Shown here: one piece after another, positions 24,097 to 35,299 of the stretch
Numbering within the stretch: the first letter of the stretch is position 1
Layout: every line of letters begins with the position of its first letter
Source of the DNA: Nectonema munidae
Taxonomy: Eukaryota > Nematomorpha > Nectonematoida > Nectonematidae
Direction of reading: 5' to 3'
Length of the DNA: 64,000 nt
Assembly (NCBI GenBank): GCA_030549495.1
Contig: JAUIRK010001029.1
Location: 620,001 to 684,000, forward strand
The notes under the pieces: model-generated
Told to the model about the DNA's origin: nothing
The model's input: the letters and a program-made list of their open reading frames with translations, nothing else
The model's database searches: none
Program-made: the position numbers and the translations under genes

Positions 24097-25865
24097 GAAA
24101 TATATAATAAACTATAGTGACGTGAAAAAGACAGATGATACTTGAGTTCGATGTCAGAAGATCTCAAGTTTGATTCAACAACAAGCTTACGGATAGCAAA
24201 CTCTTATTTTTAAAAATTAATCTATATTATGAATTTTTTTATAAAATTTTTAATTTATATAACTGTTTTATTAAAAATTTAAAATGATATATGTTTGCTT
24301 TACTCTATAAAAATAATCAAAATCTAAAAAGAAAAAATAAAAAAGAATGTGGTACGATTAACAATATTTCTTACATTATTTTTTTTGTTTATTTATTTAA
24401 TGATATTTGTAAAATGTTTTACTTAAAATGAATTAAAATTTTTTCTTTATATTCTTCTCTTACGATTAACCTATGACATTCAGGATCATTATATATTATA
24501 TAATTATATGTATATATTATATCATTAAAATTAATATATATATATGAGATTTAGGATCATTATTGATTAATGATTTATATTCCGGTTTTGCTAATAAATG
24601 ATGTTTTTCATTATATGTTGAACTTACTTAATCTTTATATTTGGGGTAGTTAAAATCAATAAAGTCAAATTTTGTTTTCTATTAGCATTTTTAAAACATT
24701 TTAATCTTATTTTATAAAGTTTGTGTAAAATAAGTTCACATTATAACTTCAACAAAAATCAACTTTCTAATAGTTTATTTTTCAAGTAATCTATATTTTA
24801 TAGAAATTTCAGAAGTTAACAAACAAAAATCAACTTTGTATAAATCGTCCAATGAAATTTAAAAAATTAAAAATTGCCCATTATGAAGTAAAATTTTTAA
24901 CGTTTTTTTAAAACCTTAATTTAAATTTTCCATTCTATTTAGTTCAATAAAATCTAAAAATTTTCTCCTAGAGATTTCATATTTCAAAAAATGGATTTAT
25001 TACCCACTCTTCTTTTTTGCTTTTAAACCAATGTTGTGGAGTCTAAGTCGGTAAAGTAGCACCTTTTGAGAAGTAGTCGGAGTGGTAATATTATTGCGAC
25101 TTTGATTTCATAAATAGTTATATTGATATATGCTAGATTAAAAAATATATGCATAGACACTCCTTTTAGTGTGCAACATTGAAAAATCGCTACATAAAAA
25201 TGTTTACCATTTTAATTCAAGCCTTCTATTTTTGCAACTCATAGAAAAAGGCTGAAAAATTCAATAAAATTAAATAATGAACGTTATTTTATTTTAAAAT
25301 TAATTTTGTAAAGGAGCAAAACAGTTAATGAGTAGAAATTTTTTAGGAAAAATTTTTTAAACCAATTACCTTTCTAAAGAAATTTTGGATAAATTCTGTT
25401 TATGAATCGTATTTTTTGTCTTAGATAAAAAGGTTATATACATTAATTTGAAAATCTTTTTGAAGATAATTCAAGAAAGACACTAAACTATGAATACAAA
25501 CCAACAGAAGATTTTAATAAATTATGTGGAAGAAAATATATCAAACGTTTTACCTGCAAAATAAAGTAGAAATGTGTAAAATTTAGGACATCTTTCAATG
25601 ACTATCTAAAATTGACATTAACAACGACCTTGATTTATGGTACATGTCATTACACTTTTTGGAGATTTGTAATATTTGAAACAGAAAAGTTGATGTTGCA
25701 TTATTGTAAATTTTAAAACGCAAAGTCCCAAAATTATATATGGGTGGAGTATTTAATGTTAAAAAAATTACATAAATGGAGCTGTAGTCTTAAAAATTAC
25801 AAATATGTGACGATTTGTGGTATCTTCTGAATAACATTTTCTGCAATCGCTATCCTTTCTTTTGA
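24097..25865. other. Gene-free stretch upstream of BLOC1S1
   Basis: AT-rich, with a TATATA-rich patch at 24490-24545 and a GTCGGAGTGG fragment near 25075. The promoter and first coding bases of BLOC1S1 should lie in or before this stretch; I could not identify the start codon. Confidence 0.4.
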
Positions 25866-25873
25866 TATCTCAG

Positions 25874-28613
25874 TATATCTTCATTTTTTGAAATAGAAAG
25901 AAAACGAAGGGAAGCTCAAAGTGCTTGCAAGATTTTTGTGGCGGAACTCTTTAATATAATCAGTGACAAGTAATTACTTCCTTTACCTTATTTATTCTTT
26001 TTTATACTTCGTGGTGTGTGAGTAACCTGTCCTCCGTCTTCAATACCAAAAGCTCTTGAGTTAGACTCACAATCAAAGCTTCCCTAGTTATATTCCGACA
26101 CAAGCGCCACAATTCTGCTTTCTCGATGAAAATACCCCACGTTACCTTTACTGTAGTATCTGTCTTTTCAAGCATTCTATCATAGCATTTCAAATTCAAG
26201 TGAAATTGAATAAAGTGAAGCGAAATTTTTTAAGTGTGAATGATTCAAAGCATGCTGCATATTTCTTTTCTGCTTTGCCAAACCAAACTATTCAATTTGA
26301 ACTGGTGATTTCATTTATTGCTGTAGCAATACAACGATTCAAATTGCTATGATTATTATTTTCGAAAAATTGTCTTCGTACGGAACATTTTAATTTTGAA
26401 AAAGCTTATTCTATTTACTTAATCATGTAAGGAATATGGAGATATATACTTTTATGTTTGCCCCAATCTTAGCAATTCTTTACAAATATTTATCATTTTT
26501 AACTTAACCCATTTAAGACCAAGCAAAGCAGACGATATCTAAAAAAACGCAGACGATTTATATTCAAACTCATTGAAAAAAGCAGAGGAAGGTGAAATTA
26601 CTTATGTTACAAAATAGGAACATTGGTCGTAAATGGGTTAAATTTAACTAATGATATTTATCGTTTATGTCAAATTTTTGTCATGAAGTTGCCTAAAAAT
26701 TTTTTTTAGAATTATTATAATTTTAATATTAATTACTATAATATCTATCAATGATTGATATCATCTTAAACTACTCAATATATTGCACTAATAGTAGAGT
26801 TATAGTATACCACTTAATTTTGGAGTTTTTTTAATTAAATAGAAAGTCTTAAAATAATGTGTACCTTTTCATGCCACCAAGTTACCTAATATATAAATAT
26901 TTAAACTTAGATATATTAAAAAAATTTCAATATATGATAACCAGGGCGAGGAAAAATTGACCCAAAAAATTGAAAAAATTGACTTTATTGACTTTTAAAT
27001 TTCATTGAATTGAACAACTATGAATACTTTAGAAAAAGTATTGAAAATTATTTCAAAGAATCCATGACTTTGTAATACAACAGCATATAATTAATGACAT
27101 TTTCTAATTTAAAATTCGATCATTTTCTAACGTTAAAACTTGACAATTTTGTAAGTTGGGATAAGTACTGCGAGAGATTTGAGAGGTTTCCATATTCATG
27201 ATTTTATTGATTTCATTTTATTTGAATATATTTTCAAGATAACTTTTAACGCCACATTCGTCTTAAATGAAATAATGTTGAAGAAACAAGTAAAGGCATC
27301 TTCGACTGAAATAGTCTCTATGTTGACTTTTTCCTACTAAATCAATGAATCGTGAATATTCTGATTATTGTTAGCAAGTTTTGACACAGATTTTCTTTTT
27401 TTTTTTTAACAATTTCTTGATATTTGGCAATAAAATTTCATTAATGAAAATATTTTGCTGCTTGCAACCAATTTGTCAATTTCGTTACAATTCAAACTTA
27501 ATGCGGATAGGTTTGAAAAGAGAATGTCTTTTTCTATTACTAATTTTGAATGATTTAATGCCGGTAATCTACAATTTTGTAAGATAACTTAATTTTTAAG
27601 GTAAACTTGTGTAAAAGATGTTAAAAACATGCAATGATAAAAAAAGTTTGGAAATAAAATTCCATAACTTCTGCAGCGTATGTAACCGGGTTTGTCAACA
27701 AAATAAATTTGTCTTACAAAAAACCTCTTCATGTTTAACCTCAGCCAGGCAAACTTTACAGTAAAACCTTTTATTAGATGAAAAAAGCCCAACTATTGTG
27801 CAAGTGTTGATATGAATAAGAAATCTTGTATGTATCGCTTATAACAATTTTAGGCACATTAAATCAAAAAGTGTTAAATGTAAAAATTGACTTTATTGAC
27901 CTAAACTCGAAAAATTTACTTTGATTGACTTAAAAATTTGAAATTAGTTCAAAAAATTTTAGACTAAACAAGTAAAGATCTTCTTCAAAGAGTTTTTGCT
28001 AAATGGAAATAAAAGTTGACTTTATTGACTTTTACTCACCCTGATGATAACCCGTGATTTATGACATTATACAAAAATATGCAAGTAAAGTGTTAAGTTT
28101 ATTCTTAATATGTGAAAAAGTTGCCTAGGAATTGCAAATTTATTATATAGTACTTAGCAATACAGATATTCATATAAAAAGGGTTTTAATGGTTTTTCCC
28201 AATTATTGACGACAATTCACTTAAATAACAATGTAGATTTTCCAAAGAGTATGTAGTTATATGTTAAGTATCATGAAGTTCCTTCTTTTTTTCATTATGT
28301 GTAATATTTCTTTTTCTTTTCTAGATGCGCCAAAACATATGTCAACCAAATGCTAATCAATTCTTCAATGAAATGCCTAAAAGAACAAACAACAGTTTTC
28401 ATTCAAAATTCTTCACAATGGCTCAATCTAATTCAAAACTTTACAAGTGCTCTTAAAGTTTTTTTAATTTTTTAAAAGATTCAATTTTCGTTTTAGTGCT
28501 GAAGTATTCTATTGTAGGAAATTGGTGATATTGAAAACTGGGTTAAAATCATAGAAAATGATGTCCAGGCTATTTCTTCTAAATTAGAAACCTCTTTCAA
28601 AAATACAAATTAG
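25874..28613 (+). CDS. BLOC1S1: BLOC-1 subunit 1 (GCN5L1 homologue), three exons seen, start not found
   Basis: BLOC1S1 is a small coiled-coil subunit of BLOC-1 and BORC, which act in lysosome-related organelle biogenesis and lysosome positioning. Exon A (from 25874 or 25897 to 25969) reads ERKRREAQSACKIFVAELF, like the RRREA...LTEAL helix of the human protein. Its donor is AA|GTAATT. Exon B (28325-28457) reads TYVNQMLINSSMKCLKEQ and ends SQWLNLIQNFTSALK. Exon C (28518-28613) reads EIGDIENWVKIIENDV and ends at TAG 28611. The joints restore the human order: SDK+CAKTYVNQ against VGVAQAYMNQ, and SALK+EIGD against QALKEIGD. The second intron is 60 bp with a weak donor (AAA|GTTTTT); the first is 2355 bp and full of transposons. 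The N-terminal ~20 residues and start codon are missing from my reading, perhaps in a further upstream exon. Confidence 0.8.
26005..26152 (+). repeat. tRNA-derived SINE in BLOC1S1 intron
   Basis: Diverged copy: TTGAGTTAGACTCACAATCA, TATTCCGACACAAGCGCCAC, TTTCTCGATGAAAATACCCC and ACGTTACCTTTAC follow the family order. Confidence 0.6.
26505..26641. mobile_element. piggyBac-type MITE, copy 1
   Basis: TTAA lies at both ends (26505-26508, 26638-26641), with inverted termini CCCATTTAAGACCAA and TTGGTCGTAAATGGG. The interior has GCAGACGAT motifs. It matches 29982-30117 in reverse orientation. Confidence 0.85.
26942..28043. mobile_element. hAT element with 8-bp target duplication, non-autonomous
   Basis: ATGATAAC is duplicated at 26934-26941 and 28044-28051. 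The ends CAGGGCGAGGAAAAATTGA and TTGACTTTTACTCACCCTG are imperfect inverted repeats. TTGACTTTATTGACTTTTA motifs repeat near both ends. It shares about 1 kb with 51534-52612. The minus strand of that second copy encodes YCKVCQTVVKHEKVFC, possibly a zinc-finger (BED-like) scrap of a lost transposase. Confidence 0.85.
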
Positions 28614-28620
28614 TTCTTCT

Positions 28621-29604
28621 ATGAATATACAGTCATATATATCTTCATCAAAAAATTCTACAAAGCTCAGTACAAGCATCAGGAGCACCAAGAGAAAAGT
28701 CAGTAGTGAATGCGCCCGATATGACTCCCTAAATCGGCTTTGGTGCATTCCGTGCAACACTCTAATCAAAAGTGAGATCATTTGGAACACGCACATCCTC
28801 ACCAAAGTACACAAAGCAAATGAGAGAAAATCTAAAGATGTATCTACACCCCAAACATCTCATAAAAGAGTAAATGTAGAAGTTGCAACTGGAACAGATA
28901 GCTTCATTCCGAAATCAATTCTTAAAAACAAAAGTGATATTTCTTGTGTTAATCGTGTTTCCAAAGATCCTATTCCAAGTTCCCCTTTATCTTCGGCTAA
29001 GGAGTGCACCTCTTTCTCCTCAACCAAGACATCTTTGAACAAAGATTTGCCCGAAGATTTTTTTGATAAGTCTCAGATTTCAAATGATATAAATCCTAGG
29101 AACTTGATTCCCGAATACTCTGACGAGAGAAATGAGTTTATAGAGCTTTCTGTAGACATGACAAAAAACCCAAATTTCAGAGAGTCTAAAAATATTAATA
29201 TTCCAACTTGTGTACCTGAAGGTTTCTTCGATGACCCTAAGAAGGATGCCCAGGTGAGGGGCGTAAAAACGACAGAAGAGCGAATAGAGGATGAATATAA
29301 AGTATTTAAAAATGAAATTGCACAAGAAGACAAAAAATCAGAGAAACTAGTTGATGAAGACGATGTTCAGAGTAGTGTTATACGACGGATTGACGAAATT
29401 GATGAACAAATTGAGTGCTGGAACAAAGTTGAACGCTTGAATATTGAGAAGGATAAAATATTTGCCGAAAAGTCGCAACCAACACTTGATGAAAGTATTA
29501 AACCGACACTTCATAATACAGCTACACATGTTCTTAACGAAAGTGATGGTGATGGTGATGATAATGTGATTATTTTAGACTGGCGATCTCAAAGTTTGTG
29601 GTGA
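28621..29604 (+). CDS. ZNF830: ZNF830 homologue (CCDC16), spliceosome-associated zinc finger protein
   Basis: ZNF830 is a nuclear protein found with the XAB2/Aquarius/ISY1 splicing complex and needed for genome stability in early development. The 327-residue frame has a matrin-type C2H2 finger (C42, C45, H58, H64, spacing C-x2-C-x12-H-x5-H) within LWCIPCNTLIKSEIIWNTHI, matching the human finger closely. A Ser/Pro/Lys-rich low-complexity middle follows. The conserved block is VPEGFFDDPKKDAQVRGVK near residue 200. A Glu-rich coiled coil with IDEIDEQIECWNKVERL lies near 260, and an acidic tail ends DWRSQSLW. The length is near the human 372. ATG 28621 is the first in frame and lies 7 bp past the BLOC1S1 stop. 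No intron is seen, as in the human gene. Confidence 0.9.
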   Translation: MNIQSYISSSKNSTKLSTSIRSTKRKVSSECARYDSLNRLWCIPCNTLIKSEIIWNTHILTKVHKANERKSKDVSTPQTSHKRVNVEVATGTDSFIPKSILKNKSDISCVNRVSKDPIPSSPLSSAKECTSFSSTKTSLNKDLPEDFFDKSQISNDINPRNLIPEYSDERNEFIELSVDMTKNPNFRESKNINIPTCVPEGFFDDPKKDAQVRGVKTTEERIEDEYKVFKNEIAQEDKKSEKLVDEDDVQSSVIRRIDEIDEQIECWNKVERLNIEKDKIFAEKSQPTLDESIKPTLHNTATHVLNESDGDGDDNVIILDWRSQSLW

Positions 29605-29633
29605 TACGTGTCTCAAAATTTTTATTTATTTAA

Positions 29634-29639
29634 AATAAA
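29634..29639 (+). promoter_or_regulatory. Poly(A) signal of ZNF830
   Basis: AATAAA 30 bases after the ZNF830 stop. I saw no AATAAA between BLOC1S1 and ZNF830, so this is the first plausible 3' end for both. Confidence 0.6.
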
Positions 29640-29981
29640 TCCACACTTTATCCCTCCATCTTTTGTACACGAGATAAAATGTTTTCCAGTTTCTAACCTT
29701 AGAATTCAATCTTAGAATATTTCTATATTAGATATAATAATAGGTCAAATAACTAATTTCACTTTATATAAAAATAATAACACGCTTTGTTCCATGCATT
29801 ACATTTTTATGACAGTGGGTTTCATTTAAAAAAACAACGATTTGCCAGCTTAATTTTATCAATAATGGGTTTGAGGTTGATCTGAAGACATTTTGTCTTC
29901 AAAATTCTTTGATTTCTTTTAAATATGACTGTACGCCCCTATACTATAGTCTATCATAAAAAGTCCATTGCATTAACTATA

Positions 29982-30117
29982 TTAACCCATTTACGACCAA
30001 TGTTCCTATTTTGGAACATAAGTAATTTCATCTTCGTCTGCTTTTTTCAATGACTGAATATAAATCGTCTCCGTTTTTTTAGATATCGTCTGCTTTGCTT
30101 GGTCTTAAATGGGTTAA
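29982..30117. mobile_element. piggyBac-type MITE, copy 2
   Basis: TTAA at both ends, termini CCCATTTACGACCAATG and CTTGGTCTTAAATGGG. Near-complete reverse-orientation match to 26505-26641, indicating a recently active family. Confidence 0.85.
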
Positions 30118-30745
30118 AAATGAGAATCAAAAAATTTGCTTAATCATCTCTATCTATATTAAAATAAGCTAGCCTCCTGCAAAACATCTAAGCATGATCA
30201 AATAATCTGCTCTACATTTTGCACATCTTATATATTTATTATTTTCACCGAGACATACTATCAAGAATGAAAAACAGTGAGTCGTTTTCTTCTAAATACC
30301 GCCTCCCTCTGCCAATTTTTGAGCATATCAGTGTATATTTCAGTCAAATTACGTTTGATTTCTGAAAGAAGAGTTGTACTTCAAATCGGTAAGATAATAT
30401 CAAGTTAATTCTACTTGCAATACTATCAATACTCCAGATACGCATTCATTCACAATGCTTTGGAATATAGAAAAAAATCTCAAACTTTCGGTGCCACTGC
30501 TATTCATCGCCTGACAATCAACCACCCATCTTTAAATCACTATGACAACTCAGTATACGACAGGTGACCATCATGACATTTCATCACCTGGCATTTAGTC
30601 ATACATTTTTTGTGTGTTATATCCTTGAACAAAATTTTTGTAACTCCTTTTTACGATATTTACATACAACATATATTCTATTCAGGTTAAGAGTTTATTA
30701 AAATCATCCATAATGCATGAAATTTCGCAAGATTTTTCCAAGGAA
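30118..30745. other. Gene-free stretch
   Basis: AT-rich, no feature recognised between the MITE and the hAT element. Confidence 0.5.
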
Positions 30746-31291
30746 CATCTGTCCAGGGGCGCACATCCTCAAAATTTTTTTGTTGCAATTTTCAAAATTA
30801 GTGGTCTGAAAATACCACGGGAGACCAAATATCTACCAGGTACATTACAGGAATTGATGAAAGGATATTTGATTCATAGAGAAAACAAATAACTGAAGGT
30901 TGGACAGTTTTATATGAGTGAATGTAGTCTAAAGGCAAAGAGTCTACTATATACCCTGCAATGTCTATATGAAAAAATGTGATTGATTCAGGGGAAAGGG
31001 TATAAAATGAAGTTATAATTGTGCAAACAAAAATAAAACAAAAAATTAAGATCGCATTATTTCATTTTACTCAGCATCATTCAAAAATAGTTTAAAAGCT
31101 AAATTGATACAAGCTACAAAAAGTAAAACAACTTTTAACATTTTGCAATGATTTGCCTTTTATAATAACATTTAAGGAAAAAAAGTCTATCAGAAAAAGT
31201 TATAGAGCTACAAAAAAACTAAAAAAATTTTTAGAGCATAACATAAGTTTTTTGAAAACTAATTTGACGTGTCCCCTACACCATACTCTAT

Positions 31292-31445
31292 CTATGGGTG
31301 GCATGGCAGGTTGGTTGAGATGATGGACATAGCACGGAAGCCTCTGGATTGGATTCCTCATCGATACGAATTTGTTCATAGTTTGACATAAGCGGTACAC
31401 CAGTGCCTTGTCAATGAAAATACATCCGCTACACATAACCTTTTA
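31292..31445 (+). repeat. SINE relic inside the complete hAT element
   Basis: Same block as 9957-10112, at the same internal position, with about ten differences. Confidence 0.6.
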
Positions 31446-31829
31446 CTCAAAATTGAAAAATTTGCTACATAATTAACATAAGAGAGAAAGGAAACAAAAT
31501 AAACTAATAAAGAAATTTTCACTATTTTAAAATGGAACCGTCTGTTCTTAGAATAATTTCAAAATAATAGGAGGCATAAAGAATTAGAGTTTATTTGATA
31601 TTTTCAAGTTTTTATAAGCAGCAAAAGCCAACGTTTAAGTAGCTAACCCTTATAATTAAAAAATTATTTAAACTAATGGTCGAAAGACATTTCGCCCCAT
31701 AGGTAATTCGCTATTTGTTTCATCCATCTTTGCTTATTATGTGTAAAATTATTAAAAAATTTTATATTCTTGTTTATTTTATCTCTATTAAATTATTTCA
31801 AATTAATCATTTTATATCTTAATTTTTTA

Positions 31830-31998
31830 GAATTGTCCATGAGACAAAATGTCTTATGAAAATAATGGGGCGAATTGTCCATGGGACGAACTGTCTTATG
31901 AAAATAATTGGGCGAATTGTCCATGGGACGAACTGCCTTATGAAAATAATGGGGCGAATTTGTCCATGGGACGAACTGTCTTATGAAAATAATGGGGG
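31830..31998 (+). repeat. 42-bp tandem repeats, about four copies
   Basis: Units of GAATTGTCCATGGGACGAAC plus TGTCTTATGAAAATAATGGG. The length is a multiple of three and free of stops, so a repeated MKIMGRIVHGTNCL frame results; this is probably incidental. Confidence 0.85.
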
Positions 31999-32017
31999 GG
32001 GGGGGGGGGGGGGGGGA
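31987..32017 (+). repeat. Poly(G) tract
   Basis: Roughly 28-30 consecutive G bases, in the same place as in copy 1. Confidence 0.9.
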
Positions 32018-33131
32018 AATGTCCGAGGACCAAACTAACATAAATCAAAGTATACGAGAAAAGAAAAATCATAGCGTTTTTTTGAATATTTGTTTACAAA
32101 TAAAATTCTGACAGCTGTCATAAATAGATCAAGTACATTTTAAACAACTGAAACATTTTGTTTCGATATTATATTTTTATTATAATAATCAACAAATTTT
32201 CTTAAAAAAAAAAGATTTAATTAATTATGTACAGTGTTATTTATAAAATTTAACAATCTAACATTATAAAAAATATCTCTGCTCAAATATTAAGCAAATA
32301 GAGTATTCTTGCTTTTAAACTGAATAGATAGTCGAAATATTCATTCCCAAATAACTATTGAAAAAAATTTCTTGACTTGAAAAAATTGAAGTTTTCAAAT
32401 GTTACAAAATGTAACAAACGTAGTGATAAAGATTAAGTGACTTTTGTTGAAAAAAAAATTCTTAGCGCGAGTCTAACAATATTCATTGATATAAAATTGT
32501 AACGATTGAAAACTATTTTAATTAAACTCTAAATGCAAATTAGACAGAAGCAGTGGTGTAGCCAAAAAAAGTTGATAGAAGGGGCACAATTTAAAAACAA
32601 AAAACTTGCGCAACATTATTTATACTTTCTTGATCCTTTCATCGGAGAAATTTTCAAAAACTGATATCGCATATGACGCATAGGGGCACCATGCGGTACA
32701 TAGGAGTGTGGGCACGGCCCCTCATGCCCCAGCCTAGCTACGTCACTAGAGAGAAGAGAGCTGAATGAGATATGAGAGCTTAACAAGAGAATAGGGCTTG
32801 AATGAGAGTTTGAGTGAATGATTGAGTTTTAGCAGAGAAAGCGGAAGAGAAAACAGAGGAGACAGAAAGAGAAATAGAATCATTGTGACAGAAGATGAGA
32901 AAATCTAGTGGATCATCAACATGTGTTCAAAAATACTACGAGACACTGTGATAAACATTGCTTACTTATTGTGTGCACATTGAAGCAATGGATTATTATT
33001 ATATAGCTCTCACGCATCGTCTGTAAAATATGTTCGATAAGAATTTCAGAACAGCTTGGCATTTATAGAAAATTATTGGGGGGGGCGAAGGTCATTTTCG
33101 CCCCCCCCGGATGTGCGCCCCTGCATCTGTC

Positions 33132-35290
33132 ATATTATTCAAGTCATATTGGTGTTTCATTTCTGGGATCCTGCACTAAATTTTTGCTCCCAGGAATATA
33201 TTTGCGTTCCAGAATTTTTTAATTTTTAACTTAATTGTTTAAAAAGTAAAACTATTTTTATTGTTAAAGCTATGCTATTCTAGGAATGATTTTCTGCATT
33301 TTTTACTTTATTTCTCTATACTTACATCATCTATAAGAAATCATTATCATAAAAGAAACTTTCATAGTGTTTTCTTAATCAATTAATCTTTTGCCACAAA
33401 CAAAAATGCCCGTTTCATCATATAAGCTATCATAATTTTTTAGATTAAGTAATTAGATAAAGAAAGAAATACCTCAAAATGTTGAAATCATTTACGTCAG
33501 TTTGAACTCAAAATTGGATAATTTGGGTTAATCTTAAATTTTAGAGGCAAATTAAAAAAATAAGTTGCTTCACTGCGAACCGGGAACTTATAACTTTCCT
33601 GGGAAGACAAAAATTGTGGAACACTACATATGCATTTTCAGGATGATTTGTTTGATGATAATTTTACGCGTGATGAGTGATTAAATGTCACCTAATTAAA
33701 CTTTCTTCCAGATCCTTTCAGCAATGTTGATAAAAACAGCATTATAAATATGATAAGCTTTATTTTTAAGCAATTCTGTGAAATACACTCGATGATTTGT
33801 TTACTTAGTGTTTTAGATATCTATGAATGTTATTTTTAACACGTGTGCAAAATAACAAAATTGACAGGGGAGAGTGCAGACAAACGTTACACGCCATAAA
33901 TTTGATAAAGCACCCAGACCCAAGATAAACATATCTAGGATCCAAATTTCTTCCGAGGCAAACGTTGGCTTCTATCATTTTTCAAAATCTAGGATTTTAG
34001 AGTCTATTACGGTTTTCGATTCGTTAATTGCAGTTATTTTTCATCATGCCTTCTTCCACACCAATTAAAAAAAAAGAAAATGGCTTCTCGTTTTGTTGAA
34101 GTGGAATATCAAAGGGTTTTCGAAAGACAAAATCAAAGGCGGAAAACTTGCACTATAAACGAAATATTTAGCAAGTAAAAGTAAACGAATTATAAATGCG
34201 TTTGTAGCAGTTCAAATTATTTATATGTTTAAGGGTCCACAAATTTTTTTGAGTAGGGGGAGGGCAAATATTTTTATAGCACATAACTATATAAGATACG
34301 TTTTCTCAAAGGCCAGAAGTATTCTCTATAATTTAAAAACGGATTACAGTAACTGAAAGAGCTAAAGAATACACAAGCTAGAATAAACGCCTTGATTGAA
34401 CTTCTCAAATATAAGTTAAGCAATTAAACATTTTAATATAGAATTCAGATTTATGGCACCTTTATTCAGAAATATCCATTTTATTGTTTTAGTTTTTTTT
34501 TTATCAATAAGTCGATCTCTTGTCTTTGTCTGTCCTTTCTCAATGAGTCTGCTTTCTGGTTCAGACCCAGTTTTTCAGTAAAATAATAAAACACCACAAC
34601 TTCTTCTACCAAATAATGATTTATGATAATTTGTAGTTTTTAATTCCTAAAAAAATGAAAATTGCTCTTGAAAAAGCAGAAGTCACAAACCATCATACAG
34701 AAGAGCCAGAAAAATGACAGAGCACAATTATCTCTTACATGTTATTCGCTTATCCGACACTGCTCTTTTCAGACATTTTTGTTGGATTAACGAATAATCA
34801 ATTCCACACCTTATCCTTATTAGTGCTAGGCAAAATTTGTCGGCTCAAGTGCTAGGGGATGTTTTGTGTGCTCCCCTAATTTTCTTAGATTTTAAAGCTT
34901 CATTAAATATATTTTTAGTGTGTATATTTGAAAAGCAATCAATACCAAATATATAAACTTCAAAATAAATTCTGCTTGCAGTATTTCTCTGCTAATTATT
35001 TTCTTAATTTAACATGTCAGTAAATTAGGTATCTCGACAGTACCTGCATCGATTTCGCTACAAATTCGTTATCGGCGGGTAGTCTCTATGTCAATTTCTT
35101 CTATACCCTTACATATGTAATTTTGCTATTCATTCTATGATGCTCCTTCTTTGGTAGCTCTACTTTCATCAGAAATTAATTTTCTGCAACTTGTGGTTTA
35201 AAAAAGTTTTTTAAGAATTATTTAGAAAAGATTACCCGGATCTCAAAGCATTATGATTAATGAATCTTCTTGATGGTCTTAGACTTCTCT
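33132..35290. other. Gene-free stretch with unassigned small frames
   Basis: No gene recognised. A plus-strand frame from ATG 34080 (MASRFVEVEYQRVFERQNQR, ending IFSK at about 34178) reads protein-like, but is short and matches nothing I know. Confidence 0.4.
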
Positions 35291-35299
35291 GATACATTT

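Larger units (their letters stand above)
25970..28324 (+). other. BLOC1S1 intron enlarged by transposon insertions
   Basis: Donor GTAATT at 25970 and acceptor TTTTCTTTTCTAG ending at 28324. It holds a SINE, a piggyBac-type MITE and a hAT element with clean target duplications, together well over half of its length. Confidence 0.75.
30754..33123. mobile_element. Complete non-autonomous hAT element with poly(G) tract
   Basis: CATCTGTC is duplicated on both sides (30746-30753, 33124-33131). The termini CAGGGGCGCACATCC and GGATGTGCGCCCCTG are perfect 15-bp inverted repeats. This 2370-bp copy is the reference for the partial copies at 8663, 18116 and 37940. It holds a SINE relic (31292-31445), a 42-bp repeat array (31830-31998), a poly(G) run (31987-32016) and a G8CGAA/TTCGC8 hairpin just inside its right end (33078-33108). 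There is no transposase frame, so it must rely on an enzyme encoded elsewhere. Confidence 0.92.

Noticed and set aside
31793-32041. Proline-rich or Gly-rich proteins from poly(G) regions
   Set aside because: Frames arise from homopolymers and the 42-bp array within non-autonomous hAT copies.
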